Shown here: positions 23,831 through 36,787 of the stretch, in pieces | Layout of the letters: every line of letters begins with the position of its first letter | Numbering within the stretch: position 1 is the stretch's first letter | Assembly: GCA_014904845.1 (NCBI GenBank) | Contig: MU119310.1 | Coordinates: 104,609 to 168,608, forward strand | Direction of reading: 5' to 3' | DNA length: 64,000 nt | Origin: Acephala macrosclerotiorum | Taxonomy: Eukaryota; Ascomycota; Leotiomycetes; Helotiales; Mollisiaceae | Program-made: the position numbers and the translations under genes | Notes under the pieces: generated by a model | Databases searched by the model: none | What the model was told of the DNA's origin: nothing | The model's input: the letters and a program-made list of their open reading frames with translations, nothing else

Positions 23831-26625
23831 ATGGTGTTGTTGTTGGTGTTGGTGTTGGTGTTGGTCAATGGAGACCGTCAATCCGAGCAGGAGGAGAGGT
23901 GTGTTGTACTGGACCGCATGTGAAGTGATGCAGGATTGCATTCTGCATTGAGACACGCCTGCTGAGGAGCGTCATGTGGTAGTGGTGAAGACGATGCCAC
24001 CACTCGTCGGCGACGAAATATATTAATTCGCATTGCTCAGTGCCCTGTACCGATGACACGGTATGAATGGGCGAGGAACGATCATCCCCAGTGTTTGTGC
24101 TGGTGGTGAAGGCAAAACCTCTGCATCTGTCTATCTGCATTGTGTTGCTGATCACTTCGCCGCCATCACGTCAATGTGCCAATCTCCTCCTCCTTCGAGC
24201 ATCACTCCTCCCCCCTTTTGGCCTCGGCCTCCCCCTGAACTCTCATGCCTCGGCCATGGCGAGCGCAGGTCGGCATTTCTAAGCTGACCTAGATGGATAC
24301 GAAGTCGCTCATTTTGTTGGCACGCCGAAATGAACGAGAAAGGCCGAAGCTATTCACAATAAATCAATAATATTATTGCGTGGTCTGGTGTATATCCGCA
24401 GGCCGATATTGGTGAGGTGTGTATGGGCTCGTCTCTTCCCTTCCCGCACGCCAGGCCATGCCAAGCCAGGCCGCCTTGCCAAGGGTCCTCGTTCCAACAA
24501 CCCAGCACTGCAGCAGGGCGACGGGCCCTGTCACGACAGGGCTTGCTTGACTCCAGCAAATGGCCCGTCAGCCCTGGAATCGAGCGACGGAACCCTGCTC
24601 CACTCGCCCCTGTGCTACAATCTTCCGAAGACCAGCAGGGAGCGAGGGAGCGAGGGAGGGAGCGAGGGAAGAAGCAGATACAGTGTACAGTATACAGGGC
24701 ATTCAGCGGCACTGTGTCTTGGACCGTGTACCAACCATAACCGCTGCTGAACCAGAAGCCTGGTAAAGTAGTCTGTAGACGTGCCGCACTCGCGGGCGAA
24801 TGGCTTGCAACTTGTGTGATCCACAGAGTAGGTCATGGTGATGTCGTCCCCATCAGGAATTGGGACACCCTCGTCTGTACTTACAGTACGAAAGAGTAGA
24901 ATCTTGACCTCCTCTCCGTGGCGGGCTTGCATTTGTATCCTCCCCACCACCAAGTATCTGATACTCGCACATACCCCCGTACACCCTCACGCCTCACACC
25001 TCACGCCTCACACCTCACACCTCACACCTCACACTTCACACTTCACACCTCACACCTCACTCTGGTCTTATAGCTCCATCGTCGTATCATATCGTATCTT
25101 GATCTCGCTCTGATCGTGCTCCCATCCCATGTCGTTCCCAGCCCAACTCGGCCAGCCGTCCCCATCAGCCTATCCCATCAAGCCCATGCCCCGTAGCATA
25201 CACTGTATAGAATAAAACCTCCTCTGTGCCCCCGTTCCGGCTGATTCTGATTCTGATTCTGATTCTGATTCTGATTCTCATTCTTATTCCCTCGTCATCC
25301 ATCCACCTCAGCCCGCACTCACTCACTGCATGCCTTCATCAGGACCCACAGACCGACTGCCTCCATATCAAACCGCCTCTAGCAGTGCTGCACTCACGCC
25401 CAGCTACTCAGCCTTCCTCGTCTCCACCTGGGCCTCAAACACGGAGCTTGCGATGGTCAAAAGTGTTTCTAAACGTTTTTAGACCAGACAGGACTTGGTG
25501 TAGCCGTCAAACAAAATCATACTTCAGACGGGAAATAAATTCGTTGTGGGCGGGCATCATCCTAGAACGTCAGACAAGAAGCTGGGGGAAGACAATTGAC
25601 GAGCCCAGATTGGGTTCCCATTACCTGGAGCCGTGGCCGAACGTAGCAGGACCGGCGTCACACTCCTGGTAGTGCGAGTTCTCATCCCCAGCAGCAGCAG
25701 TGGCGGCAAGCAATATCGCGGAAAAGTATATTGGAAGATATATATATAAAGATTGCCCACAATCTCAATCTCAATCTCAATCAGACTTCAACCTAGGCAA
25801 TCACCACTACTACTACCACTACCACCACCACCACCACATCTTCAGCGCCTGCACCCGCACCCGCAGTTGCACCCATACCCCAGTTAGAACGACAACCAAC
25901 GCCTGTGTTGCTAGGGTCGGCCTCCAGGGTTGCGTCTTGACACAATCTGGATATATCTGGCCCCCATCTCGCGCTGGACTCGACACTCGCCCTCTCTCTC
26001 TTTTCCCGTGGCGCTTGCCTGCCTGTTGGTGGGAAAATCACCATCACCATCGATTGGTTTTCTCGTTCAACGTGATTGTCTATCTATCAGCCTTAAATCT
26101 GTGCCTTGCCCCTGCGCCGACGACCCTGCGCCGAACAAGACCACCAAGTACTGTGGTGCTGGCTCGCTCGCTGCACTCAGCCTTCTCCTCCCCTCGACCA
26201 CCACGCCTCCATCCCACAATCTGTACTCCAGCAACTGCAACTGCAACTGCAACCGCAACCGCAACTGCAACCTCCACCTCAACCTCACTCTCGATACTTG
26301 CGTGGCGAGTCGGATCGTCCCTCCCCAAGCTCGACGTTCGTCAACCGAGCTGCCTCCATCATCACTAAGTCCACAAGGTTCCGCGCCGTCTTGATTCCAG
26401 TTCCAGAGATCCAGGATCCCAAGCCACCCAGGATCACCCGAACCTTACTCGAAGTCTAAAGTGCAAGCTACGCTACCACGGCCTGCCCCCATCACCATTC
26501 GCAGCTATCTCCGCCGAACGCTGACTACCTGTCTGGCACTACGGTACGGGGCCGTCGGTGCCATTCCCGTCCCAGCTCCAGTTCCAGCTCCAGTTCCAGC
26601 TCCAGTTCCAGCTCCATTCCAGTTC
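23831..26625. repeat. cluster of short tandem repeats upstream of laeA
   Basis: At least six separate arrays lie in 2.8 kb. They are GTTGGT-type units near 23831-23865; GAGGGAGC units near 24645-24670; a 7-base unit TCACACC/TCACGCC at about 24986-25064; hexamer GATTCT at about 25240-25285; hexamer CAATCT near 25762-25788 followed by CCA/CTA triplets to 25845; hexamer AACTGC/AACCGC at about 26229-26273; and a 12-base CCAGCTCCAGTT unit at about 26568-26620. Most have unit lengths that are multiples of three, which opens long frames on both strands. Those frames have no other coding signs. The strand is strongly pyrimidine-biased, as in fungal leaders. Confidence 0.75.
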
Positions 26626-27170
26626 CATTCCAGTTCTAATTTATTGACTTGGAGTTTGGGCGCGCGTTGGGTCATCCGCCTACAGCGCGATACTGAATGC
26701 AGAGGGGCTCCCCGTGAGGTAGTGGGACCCCGAGTGAAAGTAATCGTTCATACCACCTCTTGTCCCACCACAGGTGTTCTTTCCTTCTTCCTTGCGCATA
26801 TCAACACCACACGCCGAATATACACGCAATTCCGCACTGCGCACCAGCACACCTTCGACACATGATACAATTCTAGTCCCCGCCCAGCGACCTTTGCGAC
26901 ACGCATTTTCGACAGCAGTTTGTCTCGATGGTTGTGGCCATGGCCAACAATGGGTACGTGCTTCCACTCTTGTCTCGGCGCTGGGCATCGCGGGCATGTG
27001 TCCGTCCCAGCGAAACTTCCTCACATTCCACAAAACTCACGGCCGCCGAATCAGCGCATCTGTTCCCTCGAAAACTCTCCCAGCTCTGCGGTGCGCCCGC
27101 AATTCGGTTTCTGCCAGCAAGAAGCGGATGGGAAATGCAATGCTGACTTTTGCGCCGCGGCGCTCCTAGA
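26626..27170. other. immediate upstream region of laeA
   Basis: Probable promoter and 5' leader of the methyltransferase gene starting at 27171. Composition is C-rich with several short upstream ATGs. No gene is supported. Confidence 0.4.
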
Positions 27171-28438
27171 ATGCCTCTCTCTGCCCCTCCACCTCCGACC
27201 ATAAGTCAAGCCCAGAGCTATGAGGAAAATGGGCGCTTTTACCACTCTTTCCGGAAAGGAAAATACATGTATCCATGCGATGAGGTAATTCGGTTCTTCT
27301 CTGCGGAGTTCTTTCTGTTCTGCGCGCCGGAGGGCAGTTTGGCTAACGCGGGGCAATTCACAGATGGAAATGGATCGCATGGACATCTATCACAAGTTCT
27401 TCCAGGTTGCAAGACGGAATCAACTCCACGCAACGCCATTTACACCGAATTTCGACCCAGGACCACGCATATTGGATCTAGGATGTGGGACGGGCATATG
27501 GGCGATCGATATGGCAGAGTAAGCAGTGGTCGACGCCAGCTAGGCAACCAAATTGAGAATTAGAGGACTGGAACTAATTTCTGGGGTTCAGGAAATACTT
27601 TAGCATAAAAGGAGAAGTTCACGGAGTTGACCTTTCATACATACAGCCTGCATCGTAAGTGTAGTGCATTTGTCTTTGGGGATGGAATCTGACGCTCAAT
27701 TTGCAGGATACCAGAAAATGTTACTTTCTCTCAGCGAGATATCGAGTCGCCGTGGTATGGTATGGACATGGATTCGTACGATTTGATACACATGCGGATG
27801 CTCAATGGCAGCATATCGAGCTGGCCGGACATTTACTCCAAGGTTTTCAGGTGAGGGGCAATTTTCAGCTTTCGAGGTAATATCTAACGTTTTCCCAGAC
27901 ATCTCAAGCCTGGTTATGGTTGGCTAGAGCACGTCGAAATCGATATGGTCCCACGCTGCGACGACGGAACATTACCGCCATCCTCCCATCTCGTACAATG
28001 GGCGAACTACCTCCTAGATGCTACAGCACGCGCTTCACGGCCATTGGCTTACAACCCAAACATACGGTCAATGTTGGAAGGAGCAGGTTTTGTCGAGATA
28101 CAGGAACAGATCATCAAGGTCCCGTTGAACCCGTGGCCAGCAGACCCTCACTTGAAGGATGTTGGAAGGTGGTATAATCTCAGTCTCACGCAAGGGCTGG
28201 AAGCTCTCTCTCTGGCTCCACTCACCAGGATCAATAATTGGAGCAAAGCGGATGTGGACAGGTTGACTGCTGCAGCAAAAAGGGATATATGCTCGAAAAG
28301 GTATCATTCCTACAGCAACATGTAAGTTTTGCCTATCAATGCTTCCCCCTTTTCTTTGCATCCTATCATTTTCGCGCCTATGACGTACTAACAACAAATA
28401 GGCACATATGGGTTGCCCGCCGGCCGGCCGAGGCCTGA
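27171..28438 (+). CDS. laeA: LaeA-like methyltransferase, secondary-metabolism regulator (6 exons)
   Basis: Exons 27171-27284, 27364-27518, 27592-27654, 27707-27850, 27899-28321 and 28402-28438; all introns are GT..AG and 48-80 bases; product 311 residues. The protein has the LaeA hallmarks in order: [19 protein letters not shown] near the start, the S-adenosylmethionine-binding motif [12 protein letters not shown] at 73-84, then [58 protein letters not shown] and a final MHIWVARRP. LaeA (LAE1) works in the nucleus with VeA and VelB (velvet complex) and controls secondary-metabolite clusters, development and virulence in many ascomycetes; its methyl acceptor is debated. The last exon codes only 12 residues. 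The start ATG is chosen because it precedes the conserved N-terminus; an earlier in-frame TTG is unlikely. Confidence 0.92.
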
Positions 28439-30865
28439 AACTTCTCGATGTAGCATTGCAAGCATTTCAAAACACCAATTCGCCTGCACGACATGTTCTG
28501 CTAGCTCCTCCCTCCGGCAAACAGGCGGCATTCCTCCAATAGCTTCATTCCGTATGAACGGTTGCCTCGTTTCGGCCAAGATCACTTTACCCAGGCGAAG
28601 GTGCGCTACAAGTCAATTTCGGATGGCATACATGAGTGGGCGGCAGCGACTCTTCCAGCCCCTCATAACCGCATGATGGTTCAATATGCGCGCGCGCATA
28701 ACTTCGGTCTACGGTGCATATGCACATCTAAGCGCCTGCAGTTATCCTGGGCAGAACCCAATAACCCAGCAATTATCAAGAACACATGGTTTTAGCGGCT
28801 CGACCGGATCATCCGCTACCTTCCCCGGACCCAGTTGGTTCCTTTCAAGTTTTGAGAAAAGGACGAGGTTGGGTTTCAAGGTTTCATTCGATGCACGAAT
28901 CATCGAACGTCCCAAATCCTCTGCCGAGACGAACCAACACCCGGCATATCAGTTAATAATATACCCTCTTGCGCCGCCCGCGGACCGAAACGATGCGACC
29001 CGACGACTGTTTCTAGAGCCCAGAAATACAGAAATTTCAATCGATACCATGGTTTCGGGAACTAGCTGCTCAAGCGATGTTCTGGTTACACAACGTATGA
29101 GCGGCGCAGTTGGTGTAGCCATGTGGTGTGGAGATGATCGTGTACGAATCGAGATGTGGTCACTTGCGAAACAAGAACACTAAGAAAATCATCAACAGCT
29201 GCCCAGTCCCAGGAGTTTGGTCGGTTGCACAAGAGAGGGGTCTTCGTGACGTGTCGGTATCAGGCTTTGGTTGCGAACTTGCCAAGAAAGTTCCCGATCT
29301 GCCTGTCTGAGAACTGATGAGCTGGCAAACCCGATCCCATGGCATGGCTTTTTCGATTTTCATCTTGCACGTGGGACAAGCCTCTGTTCGCGGTTGTGGC
29401 TGATTTTCATCAACTCAGCTTATGCCGGCTCGCCTCATATCAGCAGACAAACTTGCTTTTTTCATCTCGATCACAAACACCACACCTGCAGCTCGATCGA
29501 GACAGTGAAGCATGCTCCCAGGACCCTGGTAGCGAATTGACCTCTGTGGAACGTTGGGTTTTCGAAGTGGCGTTGTGACGGTTGGTAATTGAACGACAAA
29601 CATTTCCTTCTTTCCTATAACCTTGTTGGTGGGGCTATACGAGCATGAACTCAAACCCTATGCTTACGAAATAACTTTTTCGGGTCTTTGGTGGATCGTT
29701 TTCGGAAAGGAAAAAGCAATGTTCCCGAACCCGGATCCTTGATCGTGCTCGGGCCCGAGTGGGGAGAGTGGGACGACGGTCCGATTTCAAGACTTGGAGT
29801 TGCTTTTGCCGATGTAACGGCCTCGCTTCGTGCCGGCCTCGGTTGGGGATGAGGGATATTGGAGCCGATCTCGATATGGCAGGTGCTGAAAATTGCTTTT
29901 TGTTGGATGTGGGGCGGTCGCTCGTGGTGCTCTGGGTTTTGGGACAACTATAATCAGATCGAGATCTTCAACGGTCTACCGAGAGGGGCGTTTCGAATAT
30001 TGGTGCACGGTCCCGATGGAGTCCATGCTTCCGTTTTTGGGGTTGCTTGCAATGTTTGCTTTTTCTGCATCCAAACGAGATGGGAAAGGATGGGATGAAG
30101 AAGTGGGTATTTTCCAGTTCGCTCTTCGATCGAGCGAGATACGAAGTCAAAGCACTTTCCAATATACGAGACGACATGGCGGCTTGGCTGACCGGGACGA
30201 CTTCCGGTCATCTTCGCGATGAGATTTTGACACTTCGTCACATCGACGGTTACACAGCATAATCTAGTGAGATTTCAATTATCATGACTGGGATTTGGAG
30301 GACGGCAATTATTGCATACATGGGAGGTGCGCATCACATCAAGACACGAGGTACAAGGGATTGCATTATTTGGAGTTTTTGATGAGGTGGTGATATCCTG
30401 TTGCATGGGCTTGTTCTGGCGTTCTTGCATTTGAGAGATTGAGAGAGGGGGAGATGCATCATGTGGGGTGTGAGAAGGGGTGAGATAGGAAGGAGAGAGG
30501 TGTATATATATTTGTTTGAGAACAATACCCAGTATATCGATCTCTACTCTGGTCAAGAAATTCTTGTTTGTCGTTTATCGTTTGTGCTGGCACAGGTATT
30601 TAGGAGGTAGTGTACAAGTTTCTCCCTCATCTAGCTAGTTCCGAGTTTAATGATATCGATTGCATTTCATTTCCCAATCAATTTGAATTGTAAAGGAAGG
30701 ACTTTGATTTCCGGAATTACCTTTGAAACTGCAAAATCTGAATTCTATTGGCGGAAAGATCTTGATCGCCATTCCTTTTCTCTTTTTAATTTATCGTAGT
30801 CTAAGTACCTTTTCAAAAATTGACGATCTTGACCTCTTTCTCCTTGTTTATATTCTAGATAACTC
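28439..30865. other. gene-free region 3' of laeA
   Basis: No coding frame shows a domain or plausible exon chain. Several overlapping short frames on both strands look like chance. A TATA-like run (GTATATATATTTG) lies near 30501-30514 but no gene follows it. Confidence 0.4.
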
Positions 30866-30887
30866 TTTTTTTTTTTTTTTTTTTTTT

Positions 30888-30972
<85 letters not shown>

Positions 30973-30976
30973 CAAA
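30866..30976. repeat. long poly-T tract with CAAATTT interruption
   Basis: 23 T (30866-30888), then CAAA, then 80 T (30893-30972), then CAAATTTC. Read on the minus strand it is a poly-A run broken by AATTTG, the same bases that flank its other end. It could be the tail of a retroposed copy inserted on the minus strand, replication slippage, or an assembly artefact. It creates false Phe- or Lys-only frames. Confidence 0.8.
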
Positions 30977-33275
30977 TTTCATGTTATACCTTTCCCTGTT
31001 GATAAAACTTGTTATTGTTCTTTGTTGTTTCTTCTGGTCTCGGGAATCTTTCTTTATCTTGGCTGGCTGGCTTGCTGGTTGGTTGTCTCAGAGATTGCAA
31101 GTAAGTTGAGACGTGTTATGATGATAGATTCCAGATCCCAGACTAGAGACGCGCTAGCAAACCGTCCTGTGGTTGTGGTGTCCAGTATCCTTGTTCTTGA
31201 TGCTTGTGTAGTTATTGATGGTTATGAAGTAAGCGAGACTTTACCTGCGGATGGGGATATTTATACTGGGAGGACGGAGAGAGTGGATTTTAGATGTTGG
31301 CTTCATTGGGTTTGGGGATAGGGCTTAGGTGAATGGAAAGAAAGGGTGGTTTAAAAGGTGAGAGGTGGGTAAGATATGTGGCGTTGTTTGCGACTAAGAT
31401 CTATAAATAGAACGAATACTCACTCCGGCACATCCATTTCTGCTTTAGAAGGGCAAGTCGTGAGCTTAGCCTCTGATGTACCACTTTAGTCCCCTTTCAC
31501 GACCCAAATTCCTTCCGCCCCATCTAATTCGAAACTCCTCTTTTACTATCAAGCCAGGTCCGCTGTCAGATGCAAATTCTCATCGTCATCCTCTTTACTC
31601 TAGGTACAAAATTTCAGTGGCAATGGAAGTGTTCTTACGAAATAGAAATCTAAACTCACCCAAATCAATCTATAAAACTTCTCCCCGTTATCGTGTTTGT
31701 ATTCAGTCGGACCCCAGGGCAGGAATAATCTCACATCATTTCCCCCAAAGTGCTTCTGCCTAGTCTTCTTTGCAGTCAGTGTAGTTGTGAGATGGGTGTT
31801 GGGTTGCTGGGAAGTGGAGGGAGGTACTTTTATACCTCGCAATCTTGGAATTATAAGTAGTGGTGCAGGTGCAGGTGAAGTTATCCTCGCTCCAAGTGAG
31901 TATAAAATCCCAGGTCTTCCATCTTTTCTTCTTATAGTTAATTTACTACCAGCAACCACATGCATGCAATTGTGTCACGGCTTATAAGACAAACAGCCTG
32001 ATGTGACAATCAAAGAGAGGAGGGGTGTCAAAGAGGGTGAATACCTCTTCTCCCTTTTATCTTTGATTCTGAATGTATTAATCAAAAGATGGAGATTTGG
32101 CAGCAGTTGAAACAATTGACAGCAATTCCCATGCTTAGAAATTGGATATTCAACCTTTTACTTCATTTCAACTTCTTTCATTTCAACTCCAATTCACCTC
32201 CGGCAAGCTCTAAGTAGCATTTGTGCTGCAACTCCACGGCCCAAGACTGCTAATGAAGACGAGTGTACAGTACCCAGTAACTCCTCGTTGATTAGCTTCC
32301 GTGGTCTTTGGATTTATTCGGAGTTTGGCGCGGGAGGAAGGAGGGAGCATGTGATATACGGTGGAGAAGGGTACACGTGACTGCTTTTGAGAGCTATACT
32401 GGACGACTTAAGTGTTTTCGGGATGAGTATAAGAGCTCAACTTCTCGACTCGAGCAAATGCTTAAAAGAAGAAGAAGAGGATGCTGAATTGATGGAAGAG
32501 TTTTGCCGTTATCCTCTCACTAGAAATGTTATTCGTCTTTCTCGAAAAGTCAGAGTCGGGGGAATTTGTGCTCCTTCGATTAGCTTCAAATACAGGAAGT
32601 GGGGGAGTAGATCGAGAGGAGTTTGGTTGTTAAGCTTAAGTTCATTGTCATCTTTTTCTTCCTTGTCAAATACATTTTTCGTGGCTAGGCTATATCTTAT
32701 ATTCCTTCTCGAGGAGAATTGATTCCTGTTCCGAAATCCTAGATCTTAAATTTCGATTTGTTAGCGCAGTGATTTGTAGAGCAGCTTTCTCATTGTAGTT
32801 AATATGCAGCTTAATTATCATTCTGGGATGGGGAAACCAAGAAGAGAGGAGGACTGGTGAGATAGTACAGGAGGTAAGGAGTGAAGGTGTGGTAGCCATG
32901 AATTGTAATCCTAATATTCTGCTTTTGGAATTCGGATATCTTCGAGTACTGTGAGGTACTAGAAAGTGCTTAAACATAAGGGGAAAACTGATGGTAGAAT
33001 ACATTATTTCGAATGGGCTTTTGAGTGGTTCGAGGTCGCGCTGACCATCAAGTTTTCCAATGCGTTATCAATCTCCTGGAAAAGATAGGAAGCCAGTCAA
33101 GGTAGAAAGTATTCAGTGATAGAGCCTCAAGAAAGGTCAAGTGCAGCTAGTCTAACAGTATCACCTCCAATGCGTCGATGCATCCCATTATTGCAACCTC
33201 TAACGTATGTCGTCGCCCTTATATAATGGTCCCACAGTATGATGTACATCCAACAATCCTTCTTCCCCGATCTGC
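30977..33275. other. gene-free region
   Basis: No gene can be supported. Frames near 31.0-31.3, 31.7-32.0 and 32.4-32.7 kb lack domains and splice support. Composition drifts to slightly AT-rich but is not RIP-like. Confidence 0.4.
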
Positions 33276-34288
33276 TCATGATCTACGCGTATGGAATGGT
33301 AGCTCGAAGGTAAAAGCATCAAAGGTAGCCTCGGTATCAGCCTGAAAACAATTAGTATCATTCTCTCAATGCCCCGGAAGGCTACGGGACTTACCTCTGG
33401 CTCCGAAAGCTCTCGAGACACTGATCGGTTCACAGATGGTTGTAAAGTCTAAGGTCGTCAGTTGAGTACTGCAGCAAAGATATTTAGCTATTACCTGGGA
33501 GCTGCTGGAGGCAGAAGCGGTTGTAGTCAACGCTCCTCCCTTCCCCTCCTTTCTGCTTCGGGCCTCTCTCCAGCTCTCCGTTGGCTTGGGCTTTGGCTTT
33601 GGTATGATTGCAGCACGGCTAAGGCGAATAGATCTCTCCTATCATTACAGTCAGTTTGAGGCAGAAACCATTAGAAACAGGGGCGTACAATCATGGTATT
33701 GAGAGCATGGATATCCAGGGTTGTTGGGATGCCGGTGATAGTTGCCTCAAGGGTAGACATGCCCTCGATTGTCATCTTCTTCGCCTCCACAAGCTTGCTT
33801 CCGTGGAACACGAACCAAGCTGCAATATCGGCGACCACTTGTCTAGCATCAGCCTTCGAAGAGCTGGGGCACCGATAGTTCTGGCTGATGGTCATGCCGA
33901 TGACCTCAACAACCCCAATATATGCTCCTGGATCTCCAATAACATCCATAAGCAGCACCTCATCTTGATCTTCGGCCCAATTAAACAACATATGGGTTAT
34001 ATCATGTTTATTAAAGGCTGGGTGACGGGGCACGAGGTATTTGTCGGTTCCTAGGCCGGATGCGTATTGTTGGTAGGTTCTTTTGCGGTCGACGGGGATC
34101 GCGGAAACTGGAGGAGACTGTGAATTGATCAGTACCTTGTAAGATATAAGGGGGTTCACAGAGAGACGTACATTGGACACAAAGGCGCGTGCAAATTGTC
34201 CGCCCATGAAGTTGAAAGCGCTGCCGTTTGTGGTGGAAAGTCGAGCTCGAGCGGCCCGTCGAGGACGATTGGAAAGGTTCGTAAACAT
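33276..34288 (-). CDS. hypothetical protein (5 exons)
   Basis: My model has exons 34288-34172, 34117-33689, 33638-33495, 33448-33395 and 33341-33276, all in phase 0 with GT..AG introns of 46-54 bases; product 269 residues. The N-terminus is Arg-rich (LSNRPRRAARARLS) and could be a mitochondrial or nuclear targeting signal. The middle (about 40-180) is well-formed, with segments like HDITHMLFNWAEDQDEVLLM and a likely helical region ending in IEGMSTLEATITGIPTTLDI. The C-terminal third is low in complexity (KPKPKP, Ser-rich). No family recognised. The first intron is a multiple of three, so reading through it gives a slightly longer frame. Conserved codon structure makes a real gene likely; exact 3' exons are less sure. 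Confidence 0.6.
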
Positions 34289-35475
34289 CTTGATGACTTT
34301 GAAGATTTGAATAGCTACGAGCAACGCGCACAACTTGTTGCTATTGTGTTGCGAAAGAGGATACGTGATTTGGCGTTGACGTTGACGTTGGGAGGTCAAT
34401 GTTCGGAGTTGTTGTCGATGTTGGAGAGCGGTTGAAGACTTGAGAGCAGAAAGCCGGACTTGAAGACGCTAGCGCGCTGAAAAAAACTCAGAGGTTCCAA
34501 TTCACCTGCTATGTTGTTTCTATGAAAGCATAGTCCGGTTGTCGACTGTTCTACGGTGGGATTGTGTGAGAAGAGTGTTGACAATGTAGTTCTAGCGGGT
34601 GACAACACTTGAAGAATTTTCACGAACCTCGACGTCTGCTATTTCCAGAGTTGACGGAGGCAGATTTGAAGTAACCGAATATATAGATTATTTATTACTG
34701 GAAAGGTACGATGCAAGTTTGAGAGTGAAGCAGGTTTGGAAGTGTTAGTTTGATGCCTCCAAGCCCCATCGCGAACACTTGATAACACCGTACGATCACT
34801 AATCCTAGGCATTGCTACTTGACAGCAAAATAGCTGCTTCAAATCAGATCATTACGATAGACCAGTCTTGGGACGACACATAGATTCTTCGAACAATAAA
34901 ACTTCGTTCCTTGCCTCTCCATTCTCATCCTGAGCTGGGTTACCGCCTTCCCTACAATGTCCCTCCCCGCTGTCGTCTCCGATAACTCGCATAACTACCG
35001 TGGATTATATCGACACTCTAATACATTCAAAACTGCACAGGCTACTTTCTGATGCAAAAATCTGAGCCTATCCCTTGTCAAAGTCACGGGGATAAACAAA
35101 CTCTCCTTTTCTTCGTCGGGTAATATAGCGTCGGAGTTTGCCGGCTTTGGCGAGCACGATGCTTTGTGGTGGAAGGACAACAACGTCTCGATGCATCTCG
35201 CATCGTTTATCACATTTGAGGGTCTCGGGAGGAAGTATTGTTTCATTTTATGTACGGTGAGAAGAACACATGTATGGGAGAATTACGTACTTTACTGGGA
35301 CGCAAGGAGCATAACTAGTGAAGAAGCAGTTTGAGCACCAATTTATGTTAAGGTACAAACACCTGAAACATTCTATTACAGGTATCTTTGGAGATGAGTA
35401 TGAAGTAACAAATTCACCCCTCACACGGACATGGCCTTCACGCCCTGAACATCATGAAGTAAACTTCAAGCCGTT
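34289..35475. other. intergenic
   Basis: Promoter side of the gene starting at 34288 and 3' side of the gene ending at 35476. Short frames only; nothing supported. Confidence 0.4.
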
Positions 35476-36763
35476 CTATTCTTCCTCCTTGGCATGCAAT
35501 CTGTTGGGCACCCCTCTGTAGCGTTGCTCGATCGGCTTCACGTCGCGATCCTCAATGCCAGTTGCATTCCAAGGGATAGGAGCAGGCATATTTGAGTCTT
35601 GATAAGCATTTGCTGGCCTGACACTCGACACGCTTGTGTAAGCATCGACTGCCTGTTGAGGCAGACCTTGCAAGAAAGTCGTCCAGTCACGTCGCACGTC
35701 TGGGATCTTCTTCCAAGCTGGTGCTATTCCTGGTTTACCGAGTGTCGCGGCCATCTCATCGAGTCTTCTATAGTGGGTTCCGAAGATCTCTTTGTCGCCA
35801 AGATAGTTGAGGGCGTGGCCGCAGCGATGCTCAAGTAGATTGTCGAGGTCGCCCCCTCGATTGCAGCAGCCGCCGTAGCAATCACCAATCCAATTGATGA
35901 TGGAAGAGTATGGCCTGTGCCTTCTGGATTGATCGAGGATATGGAACATAGTGGGTATCGCCATCTCATGGAAGCAATTGAAAGCCCCGAAGAAAGAAGA
36001 CAGGTAGATAAAGTCCGGCCAGAGAACCCTTGGGATGTAATAGATGTCTGACCACCCCGTGCACCATTCCTTCTCGTTGAACTTGTAGTCTGCGTCTGCT
36101 TTGTGGAGAGACTCCAAGGCCTGGAGAACTGCGTAATGCCAGTTCTTGTCGGGGTGGAATCCATCCCAGTTCGCGAAGCGGTTGCGGTCTGTCATGCAAA
36201 TACTTGTTGGACCACCGCCTTCACCGTTGTTTGTGGAGCTACGAGCTACCCAGATTTTAGTATAGTCCTCATCTGCAAAGTCCATTGGGTCTATCCATGC
36301 ATCACTAGCAAGTATTGTCAGCGACAACATTGTATTTTTCGAGAAGAATTACCCACAAATGGAAGTAGATGACGCCCTTGATGTTTGCATCTGCGGAGTC
36401 TGCGGGCTGATCAAGGATGTGTTGCATAAGGCGAGCCATCGGTAGATACATCATGAGTTGATTTTCCCAGCCGTCGTAAGTCGTATTGACGAAGTCTGGG
36501 CCACCTTCGAGGTATTTCGGCATACTGTAGTGTAAATCGTGAAAGAAAGGCCTATATTTATCTAACAATGGCAAGCGTTCTGGTCGAGCAGTATTGAATC
36601 GGATAACCGCGAGGGTTGAGCTGAAAGAGGATTTGACAATTCCTGCCTTGTCGACAAGATCTACCATATTGTCGTTGGGATTGCCGAATTCAACAACTTC
36701 CATTATAGAAGTGATGAGGATGGTTGAGATAGTAGCCACGACTAGGACAATAATGCGCCACAT
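35476..36763 (-). CDS. type II membrane protein, candidate Golgi glycosyltransferase (2 exons), perhaps fused to the upstream transporter
   Basis: Exons 36763-36357 and 36304-35476, intron 52 bases (GTGGGT..GCTAG), 411 residues. One hydrophobic segment at 3-21 (IIVLVVATISTILITSIM) with no cleavage site gives type II topology, with a large lumenal part. Splicing produces VIYFHFDAWIDPMDFADEDY, an acidic motif near 130-150; later segments include CTGWSDIYYIPR and a CYGGCCNRGGD Cys cluster. I do not recognise the family with certainty. Topology, acidic motif and position next to a nucleotide-sugar transporter suggest a Golgi glycosyltransferase or related transferase (inference). The ATG is only 24 bases after the transporter's stop and sits exactly at a splice acceptor, so this may be the C-terminal half of a single protein of about 810 residues. 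Confidence 0.7.
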
Positions 36764-36787
36764 CTGCTGGCAAATGATTAGCAGTCA

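Noticed and set aside
24986..25064. CRISPR-like regular repeat
   Set aside because: It is a simple 7-base tandem repeat without spacers, in eukaryotic DNA.
25700..26460. Overlapping long frames on both strands
   Set aside because: They are opened by 3- and 6-base tandem repeats (Thr/Ala, Gln/Pro or Val/Gly strings); no domain, no consistent strand.
30745..31109. Frames made of poly-Phe or poly-Lys
   Set aside because: Caused only by the poly-T tract.
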